Assembly (NCBI RefSeq): GCF_002245535.1
Contig: NZ_NKCN01000008.1
Span: 124,001 to 188,000, forward strand
Reading direction: 5' to 3'
DNA length: 64,000 nucleotides
Source: Mycobacterium lehmannii
GTDB lineage: Bacteria; Actinomycetota; Actinomycetes; Mycobacteriales; Mycobacteriaceae
A program made the translations under genes and the position numbers. Below are positions 56,308 to 64,000 of this stretch, in pieces. Below the pieces are notes generated by a model that searched no databases, was not told the DNA's origin, and saw nothing but the letters and a program-made list of their open reading frames with translations. The first letter of the stretch is position 1; each line of letters starts with the position of its first letter.

Positions 56308-59300
56308 TGAGTCGGCTCATATACGAGGCGCGCCGCCGCATCCCGGTGCCGACGACGCGCAAAGGCACCATCACGATCGAACCGCCGCCCGAGCTGCCGC
56401 GGGTGATTCCGCCGTCGCTGCTGCGGCGGGTGCTGCCCTTCCTGATCGTCATCCTGATCGTCGGCATGATCGTGGCGCTGTTCGCCACGGGAATGCGCCT
56501 GATCTCGCCGACGACGTTGTTCTTCCCGTTCGTCCTGCTGCTGGCCGCGACCGCGCTCTATCGCGGCACCGACAACAAGATGCGCACCGAGGAGGTCGAC
56601 GCCGAGCGGGCCGACTATCTGCGCTACCTGTCGGTGGTCCGCGACAACGTGCGCGCGCATGCCGCCGAGCAGCGTGCGGCGCTGGAGTGGTCGCATCCGG
56701 ATCCGGGCCTGCTCATCGACGTGCCCGGCACCCGCAGGCAGTGGGAGCGCGATCCGCACGACCCCGACTTCCTTGTGGTGCGCACCGGACTGCACGACGC
56801 GCCGCTGAACGCCTCGCTGCGGGTGAAGGACAGCGCCGACGAGGTCGACCTGGAACCGGTGTCGCACAGCGCGTTACGCGCGCTGCTCGATGTACAGCGG
56901 ACGGTGCGGGCCGCCCCGACCGGAATCGACCTCGGCAAGGTCTCGCGTATCACGGTGCTCGGCGAGCCCGACGAGGTTCGCGGGGCGCTCCGCGCCTGGA
57001 TCGCCCAGGCCGTCACCTGGCACGACCCCGCGGTGCTCGGCGTCGCACTGCTCGCACCGGACATCGAGAGCGACGACTGGTCATGGCTGAAGTGGCTACC
57101 GCACAACGACATTCCGGGCGCGGTCGACGGGGCCGGCCCCGCCCGCTACCTGTCGTCCGACATCGTTGAACTGCGCTCGCAGCTGGCCTCGGCGCTCGAC
57201 GATCGGTCACCGTTCGGCAGCGACGACGACGACGAGGTCAAGCACCTGCTCATCGTCGTCGACGATCCCGACGTCGACACCACGGCGCTGGTCCCGCGCG
57301 GTGGTTTGGCCGGTGTGACCCTGGTGCAACGCGTCGCCGAGCCGCCGCACCGCGAGCAATACCCCGACCCGGAACGGCCGATCCTGCAGTTGACCGATGG
57401 GAAACTGCAGCGCTGGCAGTCGGCAGGCTGGCAACCGTACGTCGACGCCGCCGATCAACTCGATGTCGCCACCGCCCGGCATATCGCCCGCCGGTTGTCG
57501 AAGTGGGACTCGAACCCGAGCCACGCGCGCACCGGCAGCACCGGCGTCGCGACCTTCTCCACGCTGCTCGGCATTCCGGACGCCGCGGCGCTGGACGTGG
57601 CGAGCCTGTGGGCGCCGCGGGCGCGCGCCGACGAACTGCGGGTGCCCATCGGCGTCACCGCCACCGGTGAGCCGCTGATCTTCGACCTCAAGGACGAGGC
57701 CGAAGGCGGTATGGGTCCGCACGGCCTGATGATCGGCATGACCGGCTCGGGCAAGTCCCAGACGTTGATGTCGATCCTGTTGTCGCTGTTGACAACCCAC
57801 TCCGCCGACCGGCTGATCGTGATCTACGCCGACTTCAAGGGTGAGGCCGGAGCCGATATCTTCCGGGACTTCCCTCAGGTGGTCGCCGTCATCTCGAACA
57901 TGGCCGAGAAGCGTTCGCTCGCCGACCGGTTCGCCGACACGCTGCGCGGTGAGGTGGCACGACGCGAGCAACTTCTTATGGAGGCCGGCCGCCGGGTGCA
58001 GGGCAGTGCGTTCAACTCGGTGCTCGAGTACGAGGCGGCCATCGCGGCCGGTCACGACTTGCCGCCGCTGCCTACGCTGCTCGTCGTCGCCGACGAGTTC
58101 TCGCTGATGCTCTCCGACCATCCCGAGTACGCCGACCTGTTCGACTACGTTGCGCGCAAGGGCCGTTCGTTCCGCATCCACATCCTGTTCGCCTCGCAGA
58201 CGCTGGATGTCGGCCGGATCAAGGACATCGACAAGAACACCTCGTACCGCATCGGGCTCAAGGTGGCCAGCCCGGCCATCAGCCGCCAGATCATCGGTGT
58301 GGAGGACGCGTTCCACATCGAGGCCGGCCCCGAGCACAAGGGCGAAGGATTCCTGGTGCCTGCGCCGGGTGCGATGCCGGTCAAGTTCCGCAGCACCTAC
58401 GTCGACGGCATCTACGATCCGCCGCGAGCGGAGAGGTCCGTCGTGGTGCAGTCGGTTCCGGTGCCGCAGCCGTTCACCGCGGGGCACGTCGAAGCGCCTG
58501 CCGACACGGTCGTCGTGTCCGATCCCGCCGCTCACGAGGAGCGTCCGCCGCGCAAACTCGTCGCCACCATCGGCGATCAGCTGGCCCACTACGGTCCTAA
58601 GGCGCCTCCGCTGTGGCTGCCTCCGCTGGACGAGCCCATTCCGCTCGACGAACTGCTCGCCCGCGCGGACGTGGCCGAGCGCGAATGGCGTTGGCCGCTT
58701 GGCGAGATCGACCGCCCGTTCTCGATGCGGCGCGATCCGTTGATCTTCGACGCCAGGTCCGCCGGTGCCAACCTGCTGATCCACGGTGGGCCGAAGTCGG
58801 GCAAGACCACGGCGCTGCAGACCTTCATACTGTCGGCGGCAGCCCTGCACTCGCCGCGCGATGTGACGTTCTACTGCCTGGACTACGGCGGCGGTCAGTT
58901 GCGGTCGCTCGAAGACCTGGCCCACGTCGGCAGCGTCGCCTCTCCGCTGGAGCCCGAACGCATCCGGCGCACCTTCGGTGAGCTCGAGCAGTTGCTGCGT
59001 GCCCGCCAGGCGCGGGGGCACTCGGGTAACGGCCAGCGCGACGAGTATGGCGAGGTCTTTCTGGTTATCGACAACCTCTACGCGTTCAGCCGGGACAACA
59101 CCGACACCTTCAACACTCGAAACCCGTTGCTGTCGAAGGTCACCGAGCTGGTGAACACCGGTATGTCCTACGGCATCCACGTCGTCATCACGACACCGAA
59201 CTGGCTCGAGGTTCCGTTGGCCATGCGCGACGGTCTGGGCCTGCGCCTCGAACTGAAGCTGTCGGATCCGCGCGACAGCAATGTGCGGGTCACCGGTGCG

Positions 59301-60281
59301 CTGCGCCGGCCCGCCGAAGCGGTGCCCGCCGAGCAGCCGGGCCGCGGCCTGACCATGGCCGCCGAGCACTTCCTGTTCGCCGAGCCGGCGCTGCGCGACA
59401 TCAGGGTGATCAACGCCCGCCACCGGGGTGTCACCGCGCCGCCGGTGCGGTTGTTGCCGCACGATCTCGCACCCGGTGTCGTGGCCCCGCTGTATCCGGC
59501 GCCGGAACAGGTCGTCATCGGCCAACGCGAGGAGGACCTCGCGTCCGTGGCGATGGCGTTCGACCAGAACCCGTTGTTGATGGTGTTCGGCGACGCCAAG
59601 TCGGGCAAGACAACGTTGCTGCGTCACGTGATTCGCACCATCCGGGAGAACTCCACCCCGGACCGCGTCGCGTTCACGGTGATCGACCGGCGTCTGCATC
59701 TGGTGGACGAGCCGCTGTTCCCGGACAACGAGTACACCCCGAACATCGACCGGATCACTCCGGCGATGCTCGGGCTCACCGCCCTGCTGGAGAAGCGCCG
59801 ACCGCCTGCGGGCCTGTCACCGCAGGAGCTGAGCAGGTGGAAGTACCAGTCCGGCGAGGACGGCCACACCCACTACCTGATCATCGACGACGTCGACCAG
59901 ATCCCGGATGCGCCGGCGGTCAGCGGGCCGTTCGTCGGGCAGCGGCCATTGACCGGCATCATCGGATTGCTGTCGCAGGCAAGCGAGCTGGGCCTTCGCG
60001 TCATCGTGACCGCACGGGCCACCGGTTCGGCACACGCCCTGATGACAGCACCCCTGCTGCGCAGGCTCAACGAGCTGCAGGCGGCGATCCTGATGCTGTC
60101 GGGCAACCCGCAGGACAGCGGAAAGATTCGGGGACATCGGTTCCGGCGTCTGCCTGCGGGCCGGGCGATGCTGCTGGACGATGGCGATGCCCCCACCTTC
60201 CTGCAACTGGTCAACCCGTTCGCAGACGCGGTGGCAGGACGCACAGGTAACAACGGCAACAGTGGAAGGGAGTTCAACTGA
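56307..60281 (+). CDS. eccC3: ESX-3 FtsK/SpoIIIE-type ATPase EccC3
   Basis: A 1324-residue motor protein starting [20 protein letters not shown] at 56307, sharing one base with the eccB3 stop; GAGGGAGACG is the ribosome site. Two transmembrane helices lie at about residues 38-78 ([19 protein letters not shown] and [16 protein letters not shown]). Three ATPase domains follow with P-loops GMTGSGKSQ (about 476), GGPKSGKTT (about 828) and GDAKSGKTT (about 1094). All three keep the Walker A lysine. EccC powers secretion and recognises the C-terminal signal of Esx/PE substrates. Confidence 0.95.
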   Translation: MSRLIYEARRRIPVPTTRKGTITIEPPPELPRVIPPSLLRRVLPFLIVILIVGMIVALFATGMRLISPTTLFFPFVLLLAATALYRGTDNKMRTEEVDAERADYLRYLSVVRDNVRAHAAEQRAALEWSHPDPGLLIDVPGTRRQWERDPHDPDFLVVRTGLHDAPLNASLRVKDSADEVDLEPVSHSALRALLDVQRTVRAAPTGIDLGKVSRITVLGEPDEVRGALRAWIAQAVTWHDPAVLGVALLAPDIESDDWSWLKWLPHNDIPGAVDGAGPARYLSSDIVELRSQLASALDDRSPFGSDDDDEVKHLLIVVDDPDVDTTALVPRGGLAGVTLVQRVAEPPHREQYPDPERPILQLTDGKLQRWQSAGWQPYVDAADQLDVATARHIARRLSKWDSNPSHARTGSTGVATFSTLLGIPDAAALDVASLWAPRARADELRVPIGVTATGEPLIFDLKDEAEGGMGPHGLMIGMTGSGKSQTLMSILLSLLTTHSADRLIVIYADFKGEAGADIFRDFPQVVAVISNMAEKRSLADRFADTLRGEVARREQLLMEAGRRVQGSAFNSVLEYEAAIAAGHDLPPLPTLLVVADEFSLMLSDHPEYADLFDYVARKGRSFRIHILFASQTLDVGRIKDIDKNTSYRIGLKVASPAISRQIIGVEDAFHIEAGPEHKGEGFLVPAPGAMPVKFRSTYVDGIYDPPRAERSVVVQSVPVPQPFTAGHVEAPADTVVVSDPAAHEERPPRKLVATIGDQLAHYGPKAPPLWLPPLDEPIPLDELLARADVAEREWRWPLGEIDRPFSMRRDPLIFDARSAGANLLIHGGPKSGKTTALQTFILSAAALHSPRDVTFYCLDYGGGQLRSLEDLAHVGSVASPLEPERIRRTFGELEQLLRARQARGHSGNGQRDEYGEVFLVIDNLYAFSRDNTDTFNTRNPLLSKVTELVNTGMSYGIHVVITTPNWLEVPLAMRDGLGLRLELKLSDPRDSNVRVTGALRRPAEAVPAEQPGRGLTMAAEHFLFAEPALRDIRVINARHRGVTAPPVRLLPHDLAPGVVAPLYPAPEQVVIGQREEDLASVAMAFDQNPLLMVFGDAKSGKTTLLRHVIRTIRENSTPDRVAFTVIDRRLHLVDEPLFPDNEYTPNIDRITPAMLGLTALLEKRRPPAGLSPQELSRWKYQSGEDGHTHYLIIDDVDQIPDAPAVSGPFVGQRPLTGIIGLLSQASELGLRVIVTARATGSAHALMTAPLLRRLNELQAAILMLSGNPQDSGKIRGHRFRRLPAGRAMLLDDGDAPTFLQLVNPFADAVAGRTGNNGNSGREFN

Positions 60282-60589
60282 TGACTCTTCGCGTCGTTCC
60301 CGAAGGCCTCGCCGCGGCGGCGTCCGCCGTCGAGGCGTTGACGGCCCGGTTGGCAGCGGCACACGCCGCCGCCGCCCCCGCGGTCACCGCCGTGATTCCG
60401 CCCGCCGTCGACGCGGTGTCGATCCAGACCGCCGTCAGCCTGAGCGCCCATGGAGCACAGCACAATTCGATGGCCGCCCTCGGGGTGGAGGAACTGGGCC
60501 GCTCCGGTCTCGGCGTCGGCCAGTCCGGTATCAGCTATGCCACCGGTGACGCTGCCGCCGCGGCGAGCTACCTGGTCGCCGGAGGCTGA
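60281..60589 (+). CDS. PE5: PE family protein PE5
   Basis: A 102-residue PE-only protein ([24 protein letters not shown]) with the Pro-Glu motif at residues 6-7. The general ESX secretion signal YxxxD is seen as YATGD (about residues 86-90), after [19 protein letters not shown] at the end. It is expected to pair with PPE4 and be exported through ESX-3 with help from EspG3; the pair functions in siderophore-iron use in mycobacteria. Shares one base with the eccC3 stop. Confidence 0.93.
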   Translation: MTLRVVPEGLAAAASAVEALTARLAAAHAAAAPAVTAVIPPAVDAVSIQTAVSLSAHGAQHNSMAALGVEELGRSGLGVGQSGISYATGDAAAAASYLVAGG

Positions 60590-60591
60590 CC

Positions 60592-62157
60592 GTGACGGCT
60601 CCCATCTGGATGGCCCTCCCACCGGAGGTCCACTCGGCCATGCTGAGCAGCGGGCCCGGTCCCGGTTCGCTGCTGGCGGCGGCGGGGGCGTGGCAGGCGT
60701 TGGCGGCTGAATACTCCTCTGCGGCAGCAGAGTTGACCGCTGTCCTCGGTTCGGTGCAGGGCGGTGCGTGGGAAGGGCCGAGCGCCGCCCAGTATGCGGC
60801 CGCGCATACGCCGTACCTCGCCTGGCTGGCACAGGCCAGCGCGAACAGCGCGGCCGCCGCTGCGCAGCACGGGACCGCGGCTGCGGCGTACACCACCGCG
60901 GTGGCGACGATGCCGACGATGGCCGAGTTGGCGCTCAACAAGTCCACCCACGCCGTACTGCTCGCCACGAACTTCCTGGGCATCAACACGATTCCGATCG
61001 CGTTGAACGAGGCTGACTACGTCCGGATGTGGATCCAGGCCGCGACGACAATGGGCACTTATCAGGCGGTGTCGGGTGCCGCGGTGGCGGCCACGCCGGT
61101 CACGCCTCCCGCGCCGCTGTTGCTGGCGCCGGGCGTGGGCGAGGCGGGAGCCGCCGCGGCCGACGTCATGCAGGCCGGGGCGGCGGCCACCGCCGCCGAC
61201 TCCGGCGGGGCACGGAACATCGCCGACTCCATCGCCGATCTGCTGCGCGAGATCATGAGGTTCTTCGAGGACTTCTTCGAATCGATCCTGAACTTCGCGC
61301 GTCAGTTTTTCGGCAACGTCCTGGATGTCCTCAGCGACTTCCTGAACGGCTTCTTCGGATGGCTCTTCAACCCGTCGTCGGGACTGATCCTGTTGTTCGT
61401 CCTCTACCAGGCGATCACGCAGCCGCTCGGATGGACCACGTGGTCATTGATCTTCAGCGCTCCGATCTGGCTGCCGCTGTTGATCGGCCTGATCGTCCAG
61501 TCGCAGACCCCGGAGCCGGTTCCGGCCGCCGCACCCGAGCCTGCGCCTGCTCCCGCGCCTGCACCCATCCGGTCCGTCGCCGAGCCGCGAGCCGAATCGC
61601 TTCCGCCGGTCGCCACCGTGGCGCCGACCGTTCCGGCGGCTCCGGCCGCTCCCGCGGCGTCGGTGGCCGCCGGTGCGGCGCCTGCGGGTGCCGCCCCAGC
61701 TGCGGCTGCGGCTCCGGTGGTGCCGTATGCGGTTGCCGGTCCAGACCCCGAAGATGGTGTCTCCCCGACGTTCCGCGAGGGCACCGGCTTGAAGGCGCCC
61801 GCATCGGACATGGCCGCGTCGGCCGCCGCCGCTGCCGCCGCATCGTCGCTGGCCAAACGCAAGGCCCGCCGCAAGCGGCCGCGGCCGATCCACCAACGCC
61901 AGTACGCCGACGCCTACATGGATTACGAACCCGACGAGCCCGAGGACGCGGCCCCACCGCGCGAAACGATCCGGCGTCCGCATGTCGCCGCATCGGAAAA
62001 AGGCGCGGGCGCAGTGGGTTTCACCGGCGCTGCGACCAAGTCGGAAGCCGAGGAGGCGAGCGGACTGACCGAACTCGCCGGCGACTCCTTCGGCGGTGGA
62101 CCCACCGAACCCATGTTGCCCAGCGACTGGGAGCACAAGGGGGGAGAGAACGACTGA
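60592..62157 (+). CDS. PPE4: PPE family protein PPE4
   Basis: A 521-residue protein from GTG 60592, two bases after PE5. The PPE motif lies in [15 protein letters not shown] (Pro-Pro-Glu at 10-12), and a WxG turn in [12 protein letters not shown]. Residues about 1-180 form the conserved helical PPE domain. Two hydrophobic stretches ([19 protein letters not shown] and [14 protein letters not shown], about 263-303) are followed by an Ala/Pro-rich linker of about 100 residues and a charged tail ([23 protein letters not shown]). Partner of PE5 and ESX-3 substrate. Confidence 0.93.
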   Translation: MTAPIWMALPPEVHSAMLSSGPGPGSLLAAAGAWQALAAEYSSAAAELTAVLGSVQGGAWEGPSAAQYAAAHTPYLAWLAQASANSAAAAAQHGTAAAAYTTAVATMPTMAELALNKSTHAVLLATNFLGINTIPIALNEADYVRMWIQAATTMGTYQAVSGAAVAATPVTPPAPLLLAPGVGEAGAAAADVMQAGAAATAADSGGARNIADSIADLLREIMRFFEDFFESILNFARQFFGNVLDVLSDFLNGFFGWLFNPSSGLILLFVLYQAITQPLGWTTWSLIFSAPIWLPLLIGLIVQSQTPEPVPAAAPEPAPAPAPAPIRSVAEPRAESLPPVATVAPTVPAAPAAPAASVAAGAAPAGAAPAAAAAPVVPYAVAGPDPEDGVSPTFREGTGLKAPASDMAASAAAAAAASSLAKRKARRKRPRPIHQRQYADAYMDYEPDEPEDAAPPRETIRRPHVAASEKGAGAVGFTGAATKSEAEEASGLTELAGDSFGGGPTEPMLPSDWEHKGGEND

Positions 62158-62209
62158 ACCGAACTGACCAAAACTCATTCCGCCGAACCACAATCCGAAA
62201 GGAACATCC

Positions 62210-62503
62210 ATGAGCCTCCTGGACGCTCACATCCCGCAGCTCGTGTCATCCGAGGCCGCGTTCTCGGCGAAGGCAGCCCTCATGCGTAGCACCATGGCGC
62301 AGGCCGAGCAGGCAGCGCAGTCGGCGCAGGCATTCCACATGGGCGAGTCCTCCGCGGCCTTCCAGGCAGCGCACGCGCGCTTCCTCGAGGTCTCCGCGAA
62401 GGTCAACATGCTGCTCGACATCGCGCAGGCCAACCTGGGCGACGCGGCGGGCACCTACGTGGCGCAGGACGCCGCGGCGGCCAGCACTTACACCGGTATC
62501 TGA
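62210..62503 (+). CDS. esxG: WXG100 protein EsxG
   Basis: A 97-residue helical-hairpin protein, preceded by GAAAGGAAC, 52 bases after PPE4. The turn is AFHMGESSAAF; as in other EsxG proteins the Trp of WxG is replaced (His here). The C-terminal secretion signal YxxxD is YVAQD (about residues 83-87). It forms the 1:1 EsxG-EsxH heterodimer, the main ESX-3 substrate needed for mycobactin-mediated iron uptake. No internal promoter was recognised in the preceding gap. Confidence 0.95.
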   Translation: MSLLDAHIPQLVSSEAAFSAKAALMRSTMAQAEQAAQSAQAFHMGESSAAFQAAHARFLEVSAKVNMLLDIAQANLGDAAGTYVAQDAAAASTYTGI

Positions 62504-62539
62504 ACTTCGAACTGACCTAGACCGACAAGGGAGAACCAG

Positions 62540-62830
62540 ATGTCTCAGATCATGTACAACTACCCGGCGATGCTGGCCCATTCGGGTGAGATGGCCGGAT
62601 ATTCGGGCGCACTGCATGCCGTCGGCGCTGACATCGCCAGCGAGCAGGCGGCTTTGGCCGGGGCCTGGCAGGGCGACACCGGTACGACCTATCAGGCGTG
62701 GCAGGCGCAGTGGAACCTTGCCCTCGAGGAACTGGTGCGCGCATACCGTGCGATGGCCGCCACCCACGAGCAGAACACCATGACGATGAGCGCCCGGGAC
62801 CAGGCCGAAGGCGCCAAATGGGGTGGCTAA
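62540..62830 (+). CDS. esxH: WXG100 protein EsxH (TB10.4-like)
   Basis: A 96-residue protein starting [25 protein letters not shown], with GGGAGAA upstream. The canonical WxG turn is [12 protein letters not shown] (about residues 43-54). In the family, His residues near positions 14 and 70-76 bind zinc; His14 and His76 are visible here in LAHSG and ATHEQ. It dimerises with EsxG. Strongly conserved relative to M. tuberculosis TB10.4. Confidence 0.95.
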   Translation: MSQIMYNYPAMLAHSGEMAGYSGALHAVGADIASEQAALAGAWQGDTGTTYQAWQAQWNLALEELVRAYRAMAATHEQNTMTMSARDQAEGAKWGG

Positions 62831-62836
62831 CCGACG

Positions 62837-63700
62837 GTGGCAGTTAACGCAGTCGAGCTGACCGCGGAGCAGGCCTGGTTTGTCGCCGACGCGTCGGGGG
62901 CCGGCAACTACCCCTGGGTGCTGGCAATCACCCCGCCCTACAGCGACCACGCTGAGCGGGCGGAGTTCGAAGCCAGGCTGTCGGCCGAGCTGGTCGGGAT
63001 GGGTGTGATGACCGCCGACGGTGTCGTCGAACCCCATGTCCGGCAATGGGTCACGACGACATGCCGGGCAAGGCGCTGGCTCGAACTCCGGTTCGTGCGC
63101 GGCTCGGGCAAGATGCTGCGCGGGCATGTTGCGCGCCGCGACGAGGACACCGTCGTCGCGCTGCGCGGCGGCGGCCTCGTGACGCTCAGCGCGTTGGAAG
63201 TGGACCATCCGCAGGCGTTGGTTCCCATCCTGACCGCCGGCCTGTCGGGGTGCCCGCCGGCCAGGTTCGACGAGTTCGCGATACCCGCGCGCATCGGCGC
63301 GCGCGCCGATGAACGGCTGCGAAACGGCGCGACGCTGGACGACGTGATCGAGTTCCTCGGCATCCCGCCGAGCGCACGCGCAGTCGTCGAAGCGGCCTAC
63401 GCGACCGACCGCAGCTACGTGGAGATCGTGGCCGGCGACCACCGCGACGGTCACCGCGTGAGCACCGATGTCGGCGTCAGCGTCGTCGACACCCGCGAGG
63501 GCAGGGTGCTCGTCCATCCAGCGAAGGCGTTCGACGGCGAATGGGTCTCGACGTTCACGCCAGGCACGCCGATGGCGATCGCCACCGCGGTCGAGCGGCT
63601 CACCGCGACGCTGCCCGACGGGGCGTGGTTCCCCGACCTGAAATTGACCCGAGACTTCGACTCCAACCAGAGAACGGAACACCAATGGCAGACAGTTTGA
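62837..63700 (+). CDS. espG3: ESX-3 chaperone EspG3
   Basis: A 287-residue cytosolic chaperone from GTG 62837 (VAVNAVELTAEQAWFVADASGAGNYPWVLAITPPY). EspG proteins bind the tip of the PPE domain of cognate PE-PPE dimers and keep them soluble for secretion, which fits the PE5-PPE4 genes just upstream. The pattern WLELRFVRGSGKMLRGHVARRDEDTVVALRGGGLVTLSALEV follows the EspG beta-sheet. Its last 16 bases overlap eccD3. Confidence 0.92.
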   Translation: MAVNAVELTAEQAWFVADASGAGNYPWVLAITPPYSDHAERAEFEARLSAELVGMGVMTADGVVEPHVRQWVTTTCRARRWLELRFVRGSGKMLRGHVARRDEDTVVALRGGGLVTLSALEVDHPQALVPILTAGLSGCPPARFDEFAIPARIGARADERLRNGATLDDVIEFLGIPPSARAVVEAAYATDRSYVEIVAGDHRDGHRVSTDVGVSVVDTREGRVLVHPAKAFDGEWVSTFTPGTPMAIATAVERLTATLPDGAWFPDLKLTRDFDSNQRTEHQWQTV

Positions 63701-64000
63701 GCGGCGCGGCAGCGTCTTTGGCGGACCCGGCCCCGTCCCGGTCGATGCCGATCGTTCGCGTCGCAGTGCTCGCCGCGGGCGAGGCGGGCGGTCGAGTCAC
63801 GGACATGGCGTTGCCGACCGAGCTCCCACTGCGCGAGATCCTGCCCGCAGTACGACGGATGGCGATGCCCGCCGACGAGGAGTACGGCGACGCCACCCCG
63901 GTGGTGCTGTCGCTGGCGCCGGTCGGCGGTGCGCCGTTCAGCCTCGACGCGACACTGGACACCGTCGGTGTCGTCGACGGTGATCTCCTGGCGCTGCAAC
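63685..64000 (+). CDS. eccD3: ESX-3 membrane channel component EccD3, 5' part (cut by window edge)
   Basis: The first 105 codons only (MADSLSGAAASLADPAPSRSMPIVRVAVLAAGEAGGRVTDMALPTE...). Residues about 21-105 form the ubiquitin-like (YukD) cytosolic domain that precedes 11 transmembrane helices in complete EccD proteins. The start lies inside the espG3 coding region with AACGGAAC upstream. mycP3 and eccE3 would be expected beyond the window. Confidence 0.9.
   Translation, partial: MADSLSGAAASLADPAPSRSMPIVRVAVLAAGEAGGRVTDMALPTELPLREILPAVRRMAMPADEEYGDATPVVLSLAPVGGAPFSLDATLDTVGVVDGDLLALQ

Noticed and set aside
57207..59699. 830-codon open frame antisense to eccC3
   Set aside because: It mirrors the high-GC codon bias of eccC3, has no recognisable domain and low-complexity composition; eccC3 is fully supported.
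1..64000. CRISPR arrays, IS elements, tRNA or rRNA genes
   Set aside because: No regularly spaced repeats, transposase domains, terminal inverted repeats or structured RNA signatures were recognised.

Overview
The window is chromosomal DNA from a high-GC actinobacterium, almost certainly a rapid-growing Mycobacterium (Mycolicibacterium type). The evidence is the 5' two thirds of an ESX-3 type VII secretion locus (eccA3 to eccD3 with PE5, PPE4, esxG and esxH), two IdeR-like iron boxes in front of it, and an upstream gene order (polD2-like, fadD2, fadE6, Rv0272c-, Rv0274-, Rv0275c-, Rv0276- and Rv0281-like) that matches what I recall of the M. tuberculosis Rv0269c-Rv0290 region. No tRNA, rRNA, IS element, integrase or CRISPR array was seen.

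Positions 1-31.7 kb are a catabolic island of acyl-CoA chemistry: three acyl-CoA synthetases, four complete acyl-CoA dehydrogenase-type proteins (one truncated at the edge), six crotonase-fold proteins, a MaoC/FAS1-type dehydratase, three PF04909-type amidohydrolases, a thiolase-like protein without the usual nucleophilic Cys paired with a DUF35 zinc ribbon, an HpcH/HpaI aldolase, a TauD/TfdA dioxygenase, a 2-hydroxyacid dehydrogenase, SDRs, an LLM flavin oxidoreductase and two SnoaL-like proteins. It is split into several divergent or convergent operons with IclR and TetR regulators. The substrate cannot be read from the sequence; a branched or cyclic carboxylic acid (terpenoid, steroid side chain or xenobiotic) is an inference. 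A recurring palindrome, TGAGAA-N6-TTCTCA, sits at or just downstream of promoter -10 elements in several of these intergenic regions and also overlaps the promoter of the TetR gene at 25787. This suggests one TetR regulon for a pathway I cannot name.

Positions 31.7-41.2 kb are mixed housekeeping and stress genes: a YihY-type membrane protein, a LigD-type polymerase gene with an apparent one-base frameshift, a CobW GTPase, a DUF4383 remnant, two coiled-coil proteins (CsbD-like and IF2-like), an NCS2 purine permease, a MarR regulator divergent from a mycothiol-dependent-enzyme-like protein, a NYN nuclease-like protein, a STAS protein and a second LigD-type polymerase (polD2-like).

Positions 41.2-52.8 kb are the conserved lipid block upstream of ESX-3 (fadD2, fadE6, hydrolase, VOC protein, TetR, DUF2236, hydrolase-cyclase fusion, S-adenosylmethionine methyltransferase). 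Positions 52.8-64.0 kb are the iron-regulated ESX-3 operon, truncated inside eccD3.
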